A DNA stretch of 64,000 bases from Klebsiella quasivariicola (GCF_002269255.1 NZ_CP022823.1:2604001-2668000), one strand, 5' to 3'. Positions 16,829-26,535 are shown, counted from the first letter of the stretch. Made by a program: numbers and translations. The notes: a model not told the origin generated them from the sequence alone.

Positions 16829-17674
16829 ATGAGTCCCTTTTTACGCGCCTATTTTTCCCGTCTGGGCTGGACGGGGGAGCCTGATGTTTCCATTGATACC
16901 CTGCGCGAGCTGCATCTGCAGCATAACAGCGCCATCCCCTTTGAAAACCTCGACGTCCTGCTGCCGCGTGAGATCCACCTTGACGATCGGGCGCTGGAAG
17001 AGAAGCTGATTGTTGCCCGCCGCGGGGGGTATTGTTTTGAACAAAATGGCCTGCTGGAGCGCGCGCTGCGCGAGATAGGCTTTAACGTCCGTAGCCTGCT
17101 GGGCCGTGTGGTGCTGGCCAATCCTCCGCAGATGCCGCCGCGTACTCACCGTCTGTTGCTGGTGGAAGTGGCGGGGGAGCGCTGGCTTGCCGACGTCGGC
17201 TTCGGTGGCCAGACGCTGACCGCGCCGATCAAACTGCTGGCCGATATCCCGCAGCAAACGCCGCACGGTAGCTATCGTCTGGTGCATGAGGGCGATGAGT
17301 GGACGCTGCAGTTCAACCATCATGAGCACTGGCAGTCGATGTACCATTTCGATTTAGGCCGGCAGTATGCGTCTGATTATGTGATGGGCAACTTCTGGTC
17401 GGCGCACTGGCCGCAGTCCCACTTCCGCCACCACCTGCTGATGTGCCGTCATCTGCCCGACGGCGGCAAAATGACCCTCACCAATTTCCACTTTACCCAC
17501 TGGGAGAATAACCACGTGGTGGAGAAGGTTGATTTTGCCGATGTCTCTGCGCTGTATGAAGGGCTGCAGACCCGCTTCGGGCTGGGCGTCGACGATCCTA
17601 AACATGGCTTCAGCGAAGCGGCGCTGGCGGCGGTGATGGCGGCGTTCGATACCCATCCGGAAGCCGGGAAGTAA
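16829..17674 (+). CDS. nhoA: arylamine N-acetyltransferase
   Basis: This 281-residue enzyme transfers acetyl from acetyl-CoA to arylamines and N-hydroxyarylamines and matches E. coli NhoA throughout. The catalytic triad is visible: Cys69 in RRGGYCF, His107 in PPRTHRLL and Asp122 in LADVGFGG. I chose the ATG at 16829, five bases after GGAGG. A TTG one codon earlier is less likely. Its place next to narV is the E. coli order. Downstream is a block of tandem BIME repeats. Confidence 0.95.
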   Translation: MSPFLRAYFSRLGWTGEPDVSIDTLRELHLQHNSAIPFENLDVLLPREIHLDDRALEEKLIVARRGGYCFEQNGLLERALREIGFNVRSLLGRVVLANPPQMPPRTHRLLLVEVAGERWLADVGFGGQTLTAPIKLLADIPQQTPHGSYRLVHEGDEWTLQFNHHEHWQSMYHFDLGRQYASDYVMGNFWSAHWPQSHFRHHLLMCRHLPDGGKMTLTNFHFTHWENNHVVEKVDFADVSALYEGLQTRFGLGVDDPKHGFSEAALAAVMAAFDTHPEAGK

Positions 17675-17682
17675 CTCTCCTG

Positions 17683-18120
17683 ATACCCGGTGGCGCTGCG
17701 CTGACCGGGCCTGGGGGGTATGCGCCTGTGAGAGGCCCCTGTAGGCCGGATAAGGCGCAGCCGCCATCCGGCGAAATTACAGGTACCGTGCCTGATATCT
17801 TGCCCGGCGGCGCTGCGCTTGTGCGGGCCTACGAGGTATGAGCCTGTGAGAGGCCCCTGTAGGCCGGATAAGGCGATAGCCGCCACCCGGCGAAATTACA
17901 GGTACCGTGCCTGATATCTTGCCCGGCGGCGCTGCGCTTGCGCGGGCCTACGAGGTATGCGCCTGTGAGAGGCCCCTGTAGGCCGGATAAGGCGCAGCCG
18001 CCATCCGGCGAAATACCGTGCCTGATATCTTGCCCGGTGGCGCTGCGCTGACCGGGCCTGGGGGGTATGCGCCTGTGAGAGGCCCCTGTAGGCCGGATAA
18101 GGCGCAGCCGCCATCCGGCA
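17683..18120. repeat. tandem array of four ~110-119 bp BIME units
   Basis: The motif GAGAGGCCCCTGTAGGCCGG recurs at 17730, 17848, 17967 and 18077, giving periods of 118, 119 and 110 bases. Each full unit holds two facing REP halves (GGCCGGATAAGGCG..GCCGCC and GGCGCTGCGCTT/GACC..GGGCC) joined by TACCGTGCCTGATATCTTGCCCGG. A half unit precedes the first copy and the last copy is incomplete. The 110-base unit lacks about nine bases (near TACAGGTACC). The array fills the space between nhoA and the convergent narV. Small frames repeated across it are artefacts. Confidence 0.85.
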
Positions 18121-18210
18121 TAAAGGCTGGAACCGGGGCCGATAAATATGACCCGGAGTCGGCGCGAGCGCCTCATCCGGGCTACCGGTAAGGATGAATG
18201 ATAAACGCCG

Positions 18211-18891
18211 TCAGCGCCGGGAGCGTACCACCTGGTAGCGGCGGGTAAAATACTCCACCGGCGCACTCCACACATGAACCAGACGGGTGAAGGGGAAGAT
18301 CAGGAAGATGGTCATCCCCAGCACCAGGTGGACGCGATAGATCCACGCCACGCCGTCCAGATGCGCCGAGGCGCTGCCGTGGAAGGTGACCACCGCCTGC
18401 GCCCAGTCCACCAGCTTCAGCATCTCGCTGCCGTCCGGATGCCGGGCGGAGAAGGGAATAGTCGTCAGCCCCAGCGCACACTGAATCAGCAGAATGCACA
18501 GGATAAGAATATCCGCGGTCGTGGAGGTGGCGCGAATGCGCGGGTTGGTCAGGCGGCGCACCAGCAGGCCGAGTCCGCCGACCAGGGTCAGCACGCCACA
18601 GACGCCGCCGAGGATCATGGCCATCAGCTGCTTCTGCGACATCGGCAGGAACCACGAGTAGACCCAGTGCGGGGTCAGCATGCCAAAAAGATGGCCGAAG
18701 AAGATGCCGAGGATGCCGATATGGAATAAGTTCGACCATAGCACCATCCCGCGCTTATCCAGCATCTGGCTGGATGAGGCGCGCCAGGTATACTGCCCGT
18801 AATCATAGCGCAGCCAGCTGCCTACCAGAAAAACGGTGCCGCAGAGGTAAGGGTAGATATCGTAAAAGAAGACGTTCAGATACTGGATCAT
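18211..18891 (-). CDS. narV: respiratory nitrate reductase 2, gamma (cytochrome b) subunit
   Basis: This 226-residue membrane diheme cytochrome b passes electrons from quinol to the iron-sulfur subunit. Five hydrophobic segments are visible, with His ligands in the N-terminal NLFHIGILGIFFGHLFG and C-terminal RVHLVLGMTIFLIFPFTRLVHV segments. Length equals E. coli NarV (226) rather than NarI (225). Its start overlaps the chaperone gene by 4 bases. Position beside nhoA supports the narV name over narI. Confidence 0.9.
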   Translation of the reverse strand: MIQYLNVFFYDIYPYLCGTVFLVGSWLRYDYGQYTWRASSSQMLDKRGMVLWSNLFHIGILGIFFGHLFGMLTPHWVYSWFLPMSQKQLMAMILGGVCGVLTLVGGLGLLVRRLTNPRIRATSTTADILILCILLIQCALGLTTIPFSARHPDGSEMLKLVDWAQAVVTFHGSASAHLDGVAWIYRVHLVLGMTIFLIFPFTRLVHVWSAPVEYFTRRYQVVRSRR

Positions 18892-19586
18892 TTCGGGCCT
18901 CCGGCACGGATGTCAACGTACTGCGGCGCCACATCCTGACTAAAGCGTCGTTGATAAGCTTGCATCGGCGAGCTGTCGCAAGCGGTCGCATTATCTTCAA
19001 TAAACTTCACCTGCTCTTCTTCCCACACGGCGTCCAGCGCCTGACGGGTATCGTCGCGCTTTTCGCCCGCCACCTGTTTAGTGACACTGTCACTGGTGAG
19101 CGGGCTTTTAGCCAACGCCAGCAGGGCGTCAAACAGCTGATAATACGGACAGGCTCGCTGCTTCAGGCGGCCGCCGATCAGCGCCAGAATCGGCGCGATA
19201 TTCTGCAGCCCTTCGCGCGCCTCCGCGGGGGGTAAAATACTGAGGTACTCGAGATACAGCGGCAGATGATCGGGCAGCTCGCGACAATCGATCTGCAGAC
19301 CCGCCTGCTGATACTGATTCATCAGGTCGACCATCGCCTGGCCGCGGTCGCGGGATTCGGCATGCACATGTTCAAACAACAGCAGCGAGGTGGCGCGCCC
19401 GCGCTCGAACACCTCGCACCACTCGGCCTGGCGATCCAACAGCGGAGCCGTCAGCAGCTCACTGACAAACGGCGTCAGGGAAGGGACATCGGCGCTGACC
19501 AGCGCCAGGGCGTCGTCGCGGTTCTCCCAAAGTAACTCGTCGGGGTACTCCAGCAACAAACCGATCACTTTCAGGATCCGCATCAC
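18888..19586 (-). CDS. narW: nitrate reductase 2 molybdenum-cofactor assembly chaperone
   Basis: This 232-residue cytoplasmic TorD/NarJ-like chaperone is needed for cofactor insertion and membrane attachment of the alpha-beta complex but is not part of the final enzyme. Family segments include LKVIGLLLEYPDELLW at the N-terminus and LPDHLPLYLEYLSILPP in the middle. It overlaps the genes on both sides by 4 bases. It is close in length to E. coli NarW (231). Confidence 0.9.
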   Translation of the reverse strand: MMRILKVIGLLLEYPDELLWENRDDALALVSADVPSLTPFVSELLTAPLLDRQAEWCEVFERGRATSLLLFEHVHAESRDRGQAMVDLMNQYQQAGLQIDCRELPDHLPLYLEYLSILPPAEAREGLQNIAPILALIGGRLKQRACPYYQLFDALLALAKSPLTSDSVTKQVAGEKRDDTRQALDAVWEEEQVKFIEDNATACDSSPMQAYQRRFSQDVAPQYVDIRAGGPK

Positions 19587-21127
19587 TCGCCCTCCCCATG
19601 CTTACGCACGCCGCTGACGTCGATGGCGTCGATCCGCCGGCTGTTAAACAGGTTGAATTTCGTATCTGACCCGTGGCAGCCATCGCCGAAGGTAAAGCCG
19701 CAGCCGTTACGTTCCGGGAAGGCATCCTCCGCCAGTTCGCGATGGCTGGTGGGGATCACAAAGCGGTCTTCGTAGTTGGCGATCGCCAGATAGCGATACA
19801 TCTCTTCGACCTGCTCAACGCTGAGGCCCACTTCTTCAATGGCGCGGGTATCGGTGACGCCTTCGACGGTTTGCGAACGTTTGTAGTGGCGCATCGCCAT
19901 CATGCGTTTTAACGCGCGCAGGACCGGACCGGTATCGCCGGCGCTCAGCAGGTTCGCCAGGTATTGCACCGGTATACGCAGGCTCTCAACCGCTGGCAGG
20001 ATGTTGCCGTTGCCCGGCAGGCCGCCGGCGTCGGCCACCGACTGGATCGGCGACAGGGGCGGCACGTACCAGACCATCGGCAGGGTGCGGTATTCCGGAT
20101 GCAGCGGCAGGGCCAGCTTCCAGTCCATCGCCAGCTTATAGACCGGCGATTTCTGCGCGGCTTCAATCACGTTATGTGGAATACCCTGTTTTAACGCCTC
20201 TTCGATGACCGCCGGGTCGTTAGGGTTGAGGAACACCTCGCACTGGCGCTCATAGAGGTCGGTTTCATGTTCGGTACTGGCCGCTTCTTCGATGCGGTCG
20301 GCGTCATACAGCAGTACGCCAAGATAGCGGATGCGCCCGACGCAGGTTTCTGAACAGACCGTTGGCTGCCCGGACTCAATACGTGGATAGCAGAAAATGC
20401 ATTTTTCCGACTTGCCGCTCTTCCAGTTAAAGTAGATTTTTTTGTACGGACAGCCGCTGATGCACATCCGCCAGCCGCGGCATTTATCCTGGTCGATCAG
20501 CACGATGCCGTCTTCTTCACGCTTGTAAATAGCGCCGCTCGGGCAGGTTGCGACACAGCTCGGATTGAGGCAGTGTTCGCACAGGCGCGGCAGATACATC
20601 ATGAAGGTGTTTTCAAACTGGCCATACATCTCTTTCTGCATGGCTTCGAAGTTACGGTCTTTGGCGCGTTTTTCAAACTCGCCGCCGAGCAGTTCTTCCC
20701 AGTTTGGCCCCCATTTTATCTTATCCATACGCTCGCCGCTAATCAGCGAACGTGGGCGGGCGGTAGGCAAGTATTTGCCTTCCGGCGCGTTGTGCAGGTG
20801 CTGATAATCGTAGGTAAAGGGTTCGTAATAATCGTCAATCTGCGGCAGCACCGGGTTGGCGAAAATCTTCGACAACACGCTGACGCGGTTGCCCAGGCGC
20901 GGAGTGAGCTTGCCGCTGATACCGCGGATCCAGCCGCCTTGCCACTCGTCCTGATCTTCCCAGTTTTTGGGGTAGCCAATGCCCGGTTTGGTTTCCACGT
21001 TATTGAACCACGCGTACTCCATGCCTTCGCGGCTGCTCCAGACGTTTTTACAGGTGACGGAGCAGGTATGGCAGCCGATGCATTTATCCAGATTCAGCAC
21101 CATTCCGACTTGTGAACGTATTTTCAT
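19583..21127 (-). CDS. narY: respiratory nitrate reductase 2, beta (iron-sulfur) subunit
   Basis: This 514-residue subunit carries one 3Fe-4S and three 4Fe-4S clusters between cytochrome b and the molybdenum subunit. Cysteine clusters are seen at LDKCIGCHTCSVTCKNVW near the N-terminus, LCEHCLNPSCVATCPSGA, and the distinctive CRGWRMCISGCPYKK, where Trp replaces a Cys to give the 3Fe-4S cluster. Length equals E. coli NarY (514, NarH 512). Four-base overlaps with narZ and narW indicate translational coupling. Confidence 0.93.
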   Translation of the reverse strand: MKIRSQVGMVLNLDKCIGCHTCSVTCKNVWSSREGMEYAWFNNVETKPGIGYPKNWEDQDEWQGGWIRGISGKLTPRLGNRVSVLSKIFANPVLPQIDDYYEPFTYDYQHLHNAPEGKYLPTARPRSLISGERMDKIKWGPNWEELLGGEFEKRAKDRNFEAMQKEMYGQFENTFMMYLPRLCEHCLNPSCVATCPSGAIYKREEDGIVLIDQDKCRGWRMCISGCPYKKIYFNWKSGKSEKCIFCYPRIESGQPTVCSETCVGRIRYLGVLLYDADRIEEAASTEHETDLYERQCEVFLNPNDPAVIEEALKQGIPHNVIEAAQKSPVYKLAMDWKLALPLHPEYRTLPMVWYVPPLSPIQSVADAGGLPGNGNILPAVESLRIPVQYLANLLSAGDTGPVLRALKRMMAMRHYKRSQTVEGVTDTRAIEEVGLSVEQVEEMYRYLAIANYEDRFVIPTSHRELAEDAFPERNGCGFTFGDGCHGSDTKFNLFNSRRIDAIDVSGVRKHGEGE

Positions 21128-24100
21128 TTCTTCGCCTCCTGTACCTGGTCGCGACCTTCGCCATCCAGCCAGTCAATATTTTTCATTTTGCGGATCATAA
21201 TGAACTCGTCGCGGTTGGAGCCGACGGTGCCGTAGTAGTTAAAGCCGTAAGCCAGTTGGGCATAGCCGCCAATCATATGCGTGGGTTTTGGACAGACGCG
21301 GGTGACGGAGTTGTGGATACCGCCGCGACGACCGGTCACTTCCGAACCCGGAATATTCATAATGCGTTCCTGAGCGTGATACATCATGGTCATGCCCGGC
21401 GGCACGCGCTGGCTCACCACCGCACGCGCGGTGAGGGCGCCGTTGGCGTTGAAGGCTTCGATCCAGTCGTTATCTTCAATCCCCAGTTCTTTTGCGTCGG
21501 TTTCGCTTAGCCAGACGATGGGCCCGCCGCGCGACAACGTCAGCATCAGCAGGTTTTCGCTATAGGTCGAGTGGATACCCCATTTCTGATGCGGGGTCAG
21601 GAAGTTCAGCGCTTTTTCCGGGAAGCCGTTTGGCGGCACTTCCTTCATCTGGCTGACGCTTCGCGTATCGATCGGTGGGCGATAGGCCACCAGACTCTCG
21701 CCGAAGGCGCGCATCCAGGGATGATCCTGATAGAGCTGTTGCCGCCCGGAGAGGGTGCGCCAGGGGATCAGCTCATGCACGTTGGTATAACCGGCGTTGT
21801 AGGAGACATGCTCGCTTTCCAGCCCGGACCACGTTGGGCTGGAGATGATCTTGCGCGGCTGCGCCTGAATATCGCGAAAGCGGATCTTCTCATCCTCTTT
21901 ATTCAGCGCCAGATGAGTGTGCTCGCGGCCGGTAAATTCTCCCAGCGCTTGCCAGGCTTTCACCGCCACCTGGCCATTGGTTTCCGGCGCCAGGCTCAAG
22001 ATGACTTCACTGGCGTCGATGGCGCTGTCGATGCGCGGTCGGCCTTTGGCCGGACCATCCGGCTTGAGGTAGTTAAGCTTGCCGAGGAAATCGACTTCGC
22101 TCTGCGTATTCCATGTAATGCCTTTCCCGCCGTTGCCGAGCTTATCGAGCAGCGGGCCGAGAGAGGTGAAGCGGTCCCAGGTGGCGGGATAGTCGCGTTC
22201 AACCAGGGCAATTGACGGTGCGGTTTTGCCTGGAATGAGATCGCATTCGCCCTTGCGCCAGTCGAGGACATCGAACGGCTGTGACAGCTCCGCCGGAGAA
22301 TCATGCTGCAGCGGTACCAGTACCACATCGGTCTCTTTATCAAGGTGGCCGACGCACACTTCAGAGAAACTTTTGGCGATGTCCTTGTAGATTTCCCAGT
22401 CGCTTTTCGCCTCCCAGGCCGGGTCGACGGCGGCGGAAAGGGGGTGGATAAACGGGTGCATGTCTGAGGTGTTCATATCGTCTTTTTCATACCAGGTGGC
22501 GGTCGGCAGGACGATATCGGAGAACAGGCAGGTACTGGACATGCGAAAATCGAGGGTCACCAGTAGATCAAGTTTGCCCTCTATCGCCGCGGTCTGCCAC
22601 TCGACTTCCTCTGGCTTCACGTCAGCGGTGGAGCCAAACTCCTCGCCCTGAATACCGTTATCGGTACCGAGCAGGTACTTGAGCATGTACTCATGGCCCT
22701 TACCGGACGATCCCAGCAGGTTAGAACGCCAGATAAACAGGTTGCGCGGGTGGTTGTTGCCGCTATCCGGCTGCTCGGCGGCAAAGCGAATATCGCCTGC
22801 TTTTAACGACTGGACGGTGAAATCGGCCGGGGACAGCCCGGCAGCGTCGGCCTGCTGCCTGATGCTCAGTGGGTTAACATTAAGCTGCGGCGCGGAGGGC
22901 AGCCAGCCCATGCGTTCGGCGCGAACGTTGAAGTCGATCATATGGCCGCTGAATTTGCTGGTGTCGGCCAGCGGCGACAGCAGCTCCTGAGCGGTCAGTT
23001 TTTCATAGCGCCACTGGCTGGCATGGTTGTAGAAATAAGAGGTACTGTTCATCTGCCGCGGCGGACGAGTCCAGTCCAGCGCGAACGCCAGCGGCAGCCA
23101 GCCGGTCTGCGGGCGCAGTTTCTCCTGGCCGACATAGTGCGACCAGCCGCCGCCGCTCTGGCCAACGCAGCCGCAGAACACCAGCATGTTGATCATCCCG
23201 CGGTAGTTCATATCCATGTGGTACCAGTGGTTCACACCGGCGCCGAGGATAATCATCGAACGGCCATGGGTTTTATGCGCCGTATCGGCGAATTCGCGGG
23301 CGATTTGTTCGATATGTTGACGCGGTACGCCGGTGATCTGCTCGGCCCATGCCGGGGTATAGGCTTTGACATCCGCGAAGTCGCGCGCGGCATTGGCATC
23401 GTCAAGACCGCGATCCAGACCGTAGTTAGCCAGAATCAGGTCATAGACGCTGACCACCAGGCCGCGTTCACCGCTGGCCAGCGTCAGCTGTTTCGCCGGT
23501 AGCAGGTGAAGGGTCACCGGTGACTGCGCTACGCTGCGAAAATGCGGGTTTTCGTTGCCGCCAAAGTAAGGGAAGCCCACCGACACCACGCTGTCGCGAA
23601 TATCCAGCAGCGACAGCTTTAGCTCGACATCGTTGCCGTCTGCCCGTTGTTCAAGATTCCATTTGCCTTTTTCGCCCCAGCGAAAGCCGATGGAGCCGTT
23701 CGGCGCCACCAGTTCGCCGTCAGCGTTAAAGGCGACGGTTTTCCATTCCGGGTTATTCCTTTCCCCGAGACCATCAAGCAGGTCGGAAGCACGCAGCATA
23801 CGGCCCGGCGTATAGCTGCCGTCGTCGCGCGGCTCGAGCATCACCAGCATCGGCATGTCGGTGTAGGTCCGGCAGTAGTTAAGAAAGTAATCGCTCGGGT
23901 TATCGAGGTGGAAGGCTTTAAGGATCACGTGGCCCATGGCCATCGCCAGCGCGCTGTCGGTGCCTTGCTTCGGCGCCAGCCACTGGTCGCAGAGCTTGGC
24001 GACTTCCGAATAGTCCGGCGTGATGGCGATGGTTTTGGTGCCCTTGTAGCGTACTTCGGTAAAGAAGTGGGCGTCCGGGGTTCGGGTCTGCGGGACGTTG

Positions 24101-24864
24101 GAGCCCCAGGCAATAATGTAGCTGGAGTTGTACCAGTCGGCGGATTCCGGCACGTCGGTCTGTTCGCCCCAGGTCATCGGCGAGGCGGGGGGGAGATCGC
24201 AGTACCAGTCATAAAAGCTCAGGCAGGTGCCGCCGATCAACGATAAATAGCGGGTACCTGCGGCGTAAGAGACCATCGACATCGCCGGGATCGGCGAGAA
24301 GCCGGCGACGCGGTCCGGGCCGTAGTGTTTGATGGTCCAGACGTTGGCGGCGGCGATCAGTTGATTTAACTCTTTCCAGCTGGAGCGAACAAAGCCGCCT
24401 TTGCCGCGCACTGCTTTATAGCTGCGGGTTTTGGCCGGATCCTGCATGATGCTATCCCAGGCCAGCACCGGGTCGGGATGCTGTGCCAGGGCTGCGCGCC
24501 ACAGCTCAATCAGCCGTTTACGCGCCAGCGGGTACTTCAGCCGGTTGGCGCTGTAGAGATACCAGGAGTAGCTGGCGCCGCGCGGGCAGCCGCGCGGTTC
24601 GTGATTGGGCAGATCTGGCCGGGTGCGCGGATAATCGGTCTGCTGGGTTTCCCAGGTCACCAGGCCGTTTTTGACGTAAATTTTCCAGCTGCAGGAGCCG
24701 GTGCAGTTCACACCGTGCGTGGAGCGGACAATTTTGTCGAACTGCCAGCGTTGCCGGTAGCTATCTTCCCAGTCACGGTTGTTGTTGTAGACCTGGCCGT
24801 GGCCGTTGGCAAAGGTGTCGCCTTTCTGCTTAAAGTAGCGAAAGCGATCCAGAAGTTTACTCAT
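21124..24864 (-). CDS. narZ: respiratory nitrate reductase 2, alpha (molybdenum) subunit
   Basis: This 1246-residue subunit holds the bis-MGD molybdenum cofactor and an FS0 cluster with His in its ligand set (HGVNCTGSCSW near residue 50, the last Cys in EPRGCPRG). The molybdenum Asp lies in the YNSSYIIAWGSN region. The N-terminus MSKLLDRFRYFKQ and the 1246-residue length fit NarZ rather than NarG (1247, MSKFLDRF). Gene order with nhoA and narU supports this. It acts at the cytoplasmic face of the inner membrane, reducing nitrate to nitrite with quinol electrons. In E. coli this isoenzyme is low-level and stationary-phase controlled. Confidence 0.93.
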   Translation of the reverse strand: MSKLLDRFRYFKQKGDTFANGHGQVYNNNRDWEDSYRQRWQFDKIVRSTHGVNCTGSCSWKIYVKNGLVTWETQQTDYPRTRPDLPNHEPRGCPRGASYSWYLYSANRLKYPLARKRLIELWRAALAQHPDPVLAWDSIMQDPAKTRSYKAVRGKGGFVRSSWKELNQLIAAANVWTIKHYGPDRVAGFSPIPAMSMVSYAAGTRYLSLIGGTCLSFYDWYCDLPPASPMTWGEQTDVPESADWYNSSYIIAWGSNVPQTRTPDAHFFTEVRYKGTKTIAITPDYSEVAKLCDQWLAPKQGTDSALAMAMGHVILKAFHLDNPSDYFLNYCRTYTDMPMLVMLEPRDDGSYTPGRMLRASDLLDGLGERNNPEWKTVAFNADGELVAPNGSIGFRWGEKGKWNLEQRADGNDVELKLSLLDIRDSVVSVGFPYFGGNENPHFRSVAQSPVTLHLLPAKQLTLASGERGLVVSVYDLILANYGLDRGLDDANAARDFADVKAYTPAWAEQITGVPRQHIEQIAREFADTAHKTHGRSMIILGAGVNHWYHMDMNYRGMINMLVFCGCVGQSGGGWSHYVGQEKLRPQTGWLPLAFALDWTRPPRQMNSTSYFYNHASQWRYEKLTAQELLSPLADTSKFSGHMIDFNVRAERMGWLPSAPQLNVNPLSIRQQADAAGLSPADFTVQSLKAGDIRFAAEQPDSGNNHPRNLFIWRSNLLGSSGKGHEYMLKYLLGTDNGIQGEEFGSTADVKPEEVEWQTAAIEGKLDLLVTLDFRMSSTCLFSDIVLPTATWYEKDDMNTSDMHPFIHPLSAAVDPAWEAKSDWEIYKDIAKSFSEVCVGHLDKETDVVLVPLQHDSPAELSQPFDVLDWRKGECDLIPGKTAPSIALVERDYPATWDRFTSLGPLLDKLGNGGKGITWNTQSEVDFLGKLNYLKPDGPAKGRPRIDSAIDASEVILSLAPETNGQVAVKAWQALGEFTGREHTHLALNKEDEKIRFRDIQAQPRKIISSPTWSGLESEHVSYNAGYTNVHELIPWRTLSGRQQLYQDHPWMRAFGESLVAYRPPIDTRSVSQMKEVPPNGFPEKALNFLTPHQKWGIHSTYSENLLMLTLSRGGPIVWLSETDAKELGIEDNDWIEAFNANGALTARAVVSQRVPPGMTMMYHAQERIMNIPGSEVTGRRGGIHNSVTRVCPKPTHMIGGYAQLAYGFNYYGTVGSNRDEFIMIRKMKNIDWLDGEGRDQVQEAKK

Positions 24865-24932
24865 GACATTTCTCCTGCTCCGATGATGTCCGGCAACGTG
24901 CCACCCGGCCGGATGAGCGAACGAAGGCGTAG

Positions 24933-24961
24933 GCCGGATAAGGCGTAAGCCGCCATCCGGC
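24933..24961. repeat. single REP element between narU and narZ
   Basis: GCCGGAT (24933-24939) and ATCCGGC (24955-24961) flank AAGGCGTAAGCCGCC, forming a stable hairpin in the 113-base gap between the transporter and reductase genes. REP elements here can protect or separate parts of a message. Confidence 0.75.
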
Positions 24962-24977
24962 AGATAAATCGTTATGG

Positions 24978-26360
24978 TTATGCGGGTTTACGGCGGCCGT
25001 AGACCAGCCAGGTCACCAGCACGCAAACCACATAGAAGACAAAAAAGACTTTCATCGCGCCAACCGGCGAGCCGGTCATTGCCAGCGAGGTGCCGAAGGC
25101 TTTTGGAATAAAGAAACCGCCGATGGCGCCGATCGCCGAGATAAAGCCCAGCGCGGCAGCGGTATCGGTCACCGCCTCGTGCTGCGCTTCTTCATCGCTG
25201 CCGCCGCGCTGCTTTACGCTGTCGATGGTGAGCTGGCGGAAGATGACGGCGATCATCTGGAAAGTGGAGCCGCTTCCCAGACCGGCGGTTAGAAAGAGCC
25301 CCATAAACACCACGTAGAAGGCGAGAAAGCTGCCGGATCCGCTGCCTGGCAGGGTCAGAAACAGCAGGCCGGTAAACAGCGCCATCAGGACGAAGTTGAC
25401 CAGCGTCACCCGCACGCCGCCCAGACGGTCGGAGATGATCCCGCCGAACGACCGCGCCAGCGCGCCAATGAACGGCCCGAAAAAAGCGAGTTTGAGGATA
25501 TCGACGGCGGGGAACTGGGTTTTCGCCAGCATGGCGAAGCCAGCGGAGAAGCCGATAAACGAGCCAAACGTCGCCAGATAGAGCAGGCTTAACAGCCACA
25601 TATGCGGTCGCTTGAGTACGGGAAGCTGATCGCGAATCGAGGCCTTCGAACCGGCGATATCGTTCATGCCGAACCAGGCGGCGACGGTGGCGAGCAGCAG
25701 CAGCGGTACCCAGACGAGCGCCGCATTACTCAGGGTCATTGTCGAACCATCGGGCTGGGTGACGCCGTGCACGCCGAGGAAGGTGAAGAGCGGCAGGAAG
25801 ATCACCGCCGGGGCGACCATCTGCATCACGCTAACGCCGAGATTGCCAAGGCCGCCATTGACCCCCAGCGCGCTGCCCTGTTTGGCTTTGGGAAAAAAGA
25901 AACTGATATTTCCCATGCTGGAAGCAAAATTCGCGCCGGCAAAACCGCACAGCAGCGCAATAATAATAAATACCCAGAACGGAGTAGTAATATTCTGGAT
26001 CGCCACCCCTAACCAAATACAAGGCACCACCAGGATCACCGTACTTAATACGGTCCAGTAGCGCCCGCCAAAGAGGGGTACCATAAAGGAGTAGGGGACC
26101 CGTAATATCGCGCCGGAAAGTGAAGGCAGGGCGGTTAATAAAAACAGCTGGTCGGTGGTGAAATGAAAACCGACCTTATTGAGATTGACCGCCACGGCGC
26201 TGAATAACATCCACACGCAGAAAGCAAGCAGCAGGCAGGCCACTGATATCCATAGATTTCTTCGCGCGATGGCTTGACCTTTATTTTCCCAGAACGCCTT
26301 ATTTTCAGGTCGCCAGTTTGTCAAAAGGTAATGATTATCTTTCTCATTCTGTACCGACAT
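24978..26360 (-). CDS. narU: nitrate/nitrite transporter NarU
   Basis: This twelve-helix nitrate/nitrite porter of 460 residues is close to E. coli NarU from the N-terminus (LLTNWRPENKAFWENKG against the related E. coli start) to the end (LVYGRRKPA). It carries both nitrate signatures, GFAGANFASSMGNISFFFP in helix 5 and GLFLTAGLGSGSTFQM in helix 11. It lies immediately upstream of narZ on the same strand, as in E. coli. It exchanges nitrate and nitrite for the reductase. narK is the alternative name, but the synteny favours narU. Confidence 0.92.
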   Translation of the reverse strand: MSVQNEKDNHYLLTNWRPENKAFWENKGQAIARRNLWISVACLLLAFCVWMLFSAVAVNLNKVGFHFTTDQLFLLTALPSLSGAILRVPYSFMVPLFGGRYWTVLSTVILVVPCIWLGVAIQNITTPFWVFIIIALLCGFAGANFASSMGNISFFFPKAKQGSALGVNGGLGNLGVSVMQMVAPAVIFLPLFTFLGVHGVTQPDGSTMTLSNAALVWVPLLLLATVAAWFGMNDIAGSKASIRDQLPVLKRPHMWLLSLLYLATFGSFIGFSAGFAMLAKTQFPAVDILKLAFFGPFIGALARSFGGIISDRLGGVRVTLVNFVLMALFTGLLFLTLPGSGSGSFLAFYVVFMGLFLTAGLGSGSTFQMIAVIFRQLTIDSVKQRGGSDEEAQHEAVTDTAAALGFISAIGAIGGFFIPKAFGTSLAMTGSPVGAMKVFFVFYVVCVLVTWLVYGRRKPA

Positions 26361-26463
26361 ATTGCCCTCTATTTGCCTGGAAAGGAGTCAATAAATAAGG
26401 TCAACAGCTGATTGCAAGGGGATGGTGAATAACGTTTACACTGCGTTATCTATGAAGCGTAGA

Positions 26464-26492
26464 TAAAAAAAACGTGCTCACAGAGAGCACGT
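26464..26492 (-). terminator. rho-independent terminator of smvR
   Basis: ACGTGCTC (26472-26479) and GAGCACGT (26485-26492) form an 8-bp stem with a 5-base loop. On the minus strand this is followed by a run of eight to nine T (26472-26464). It lies 44 bases past the TetR-gene stop and shields narU from read-through. Confidence 0.9.
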
Positions 26493-26535
26493 GGTAAGCG
26501 TAGCGGAATTAATTGTTACTAAATGTAAGTCTTAG

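Noticed and set aside
17683..18190. CRISPR-like array, or a set of small repeated minus-strand genes
   Set aside because: The units are 110-119 bases with no short repeat plus unique spacer pattern, and they contain facing REP halves. The repeated frames simply follow the repeated DNA.
18211..24864. naming the operon narGHJI
   Set aside because: Lengths, the NarZ-like N-terminus and the nhoA neighbour fit narZYWV better. The alternative is kept as a stated uncertainty.
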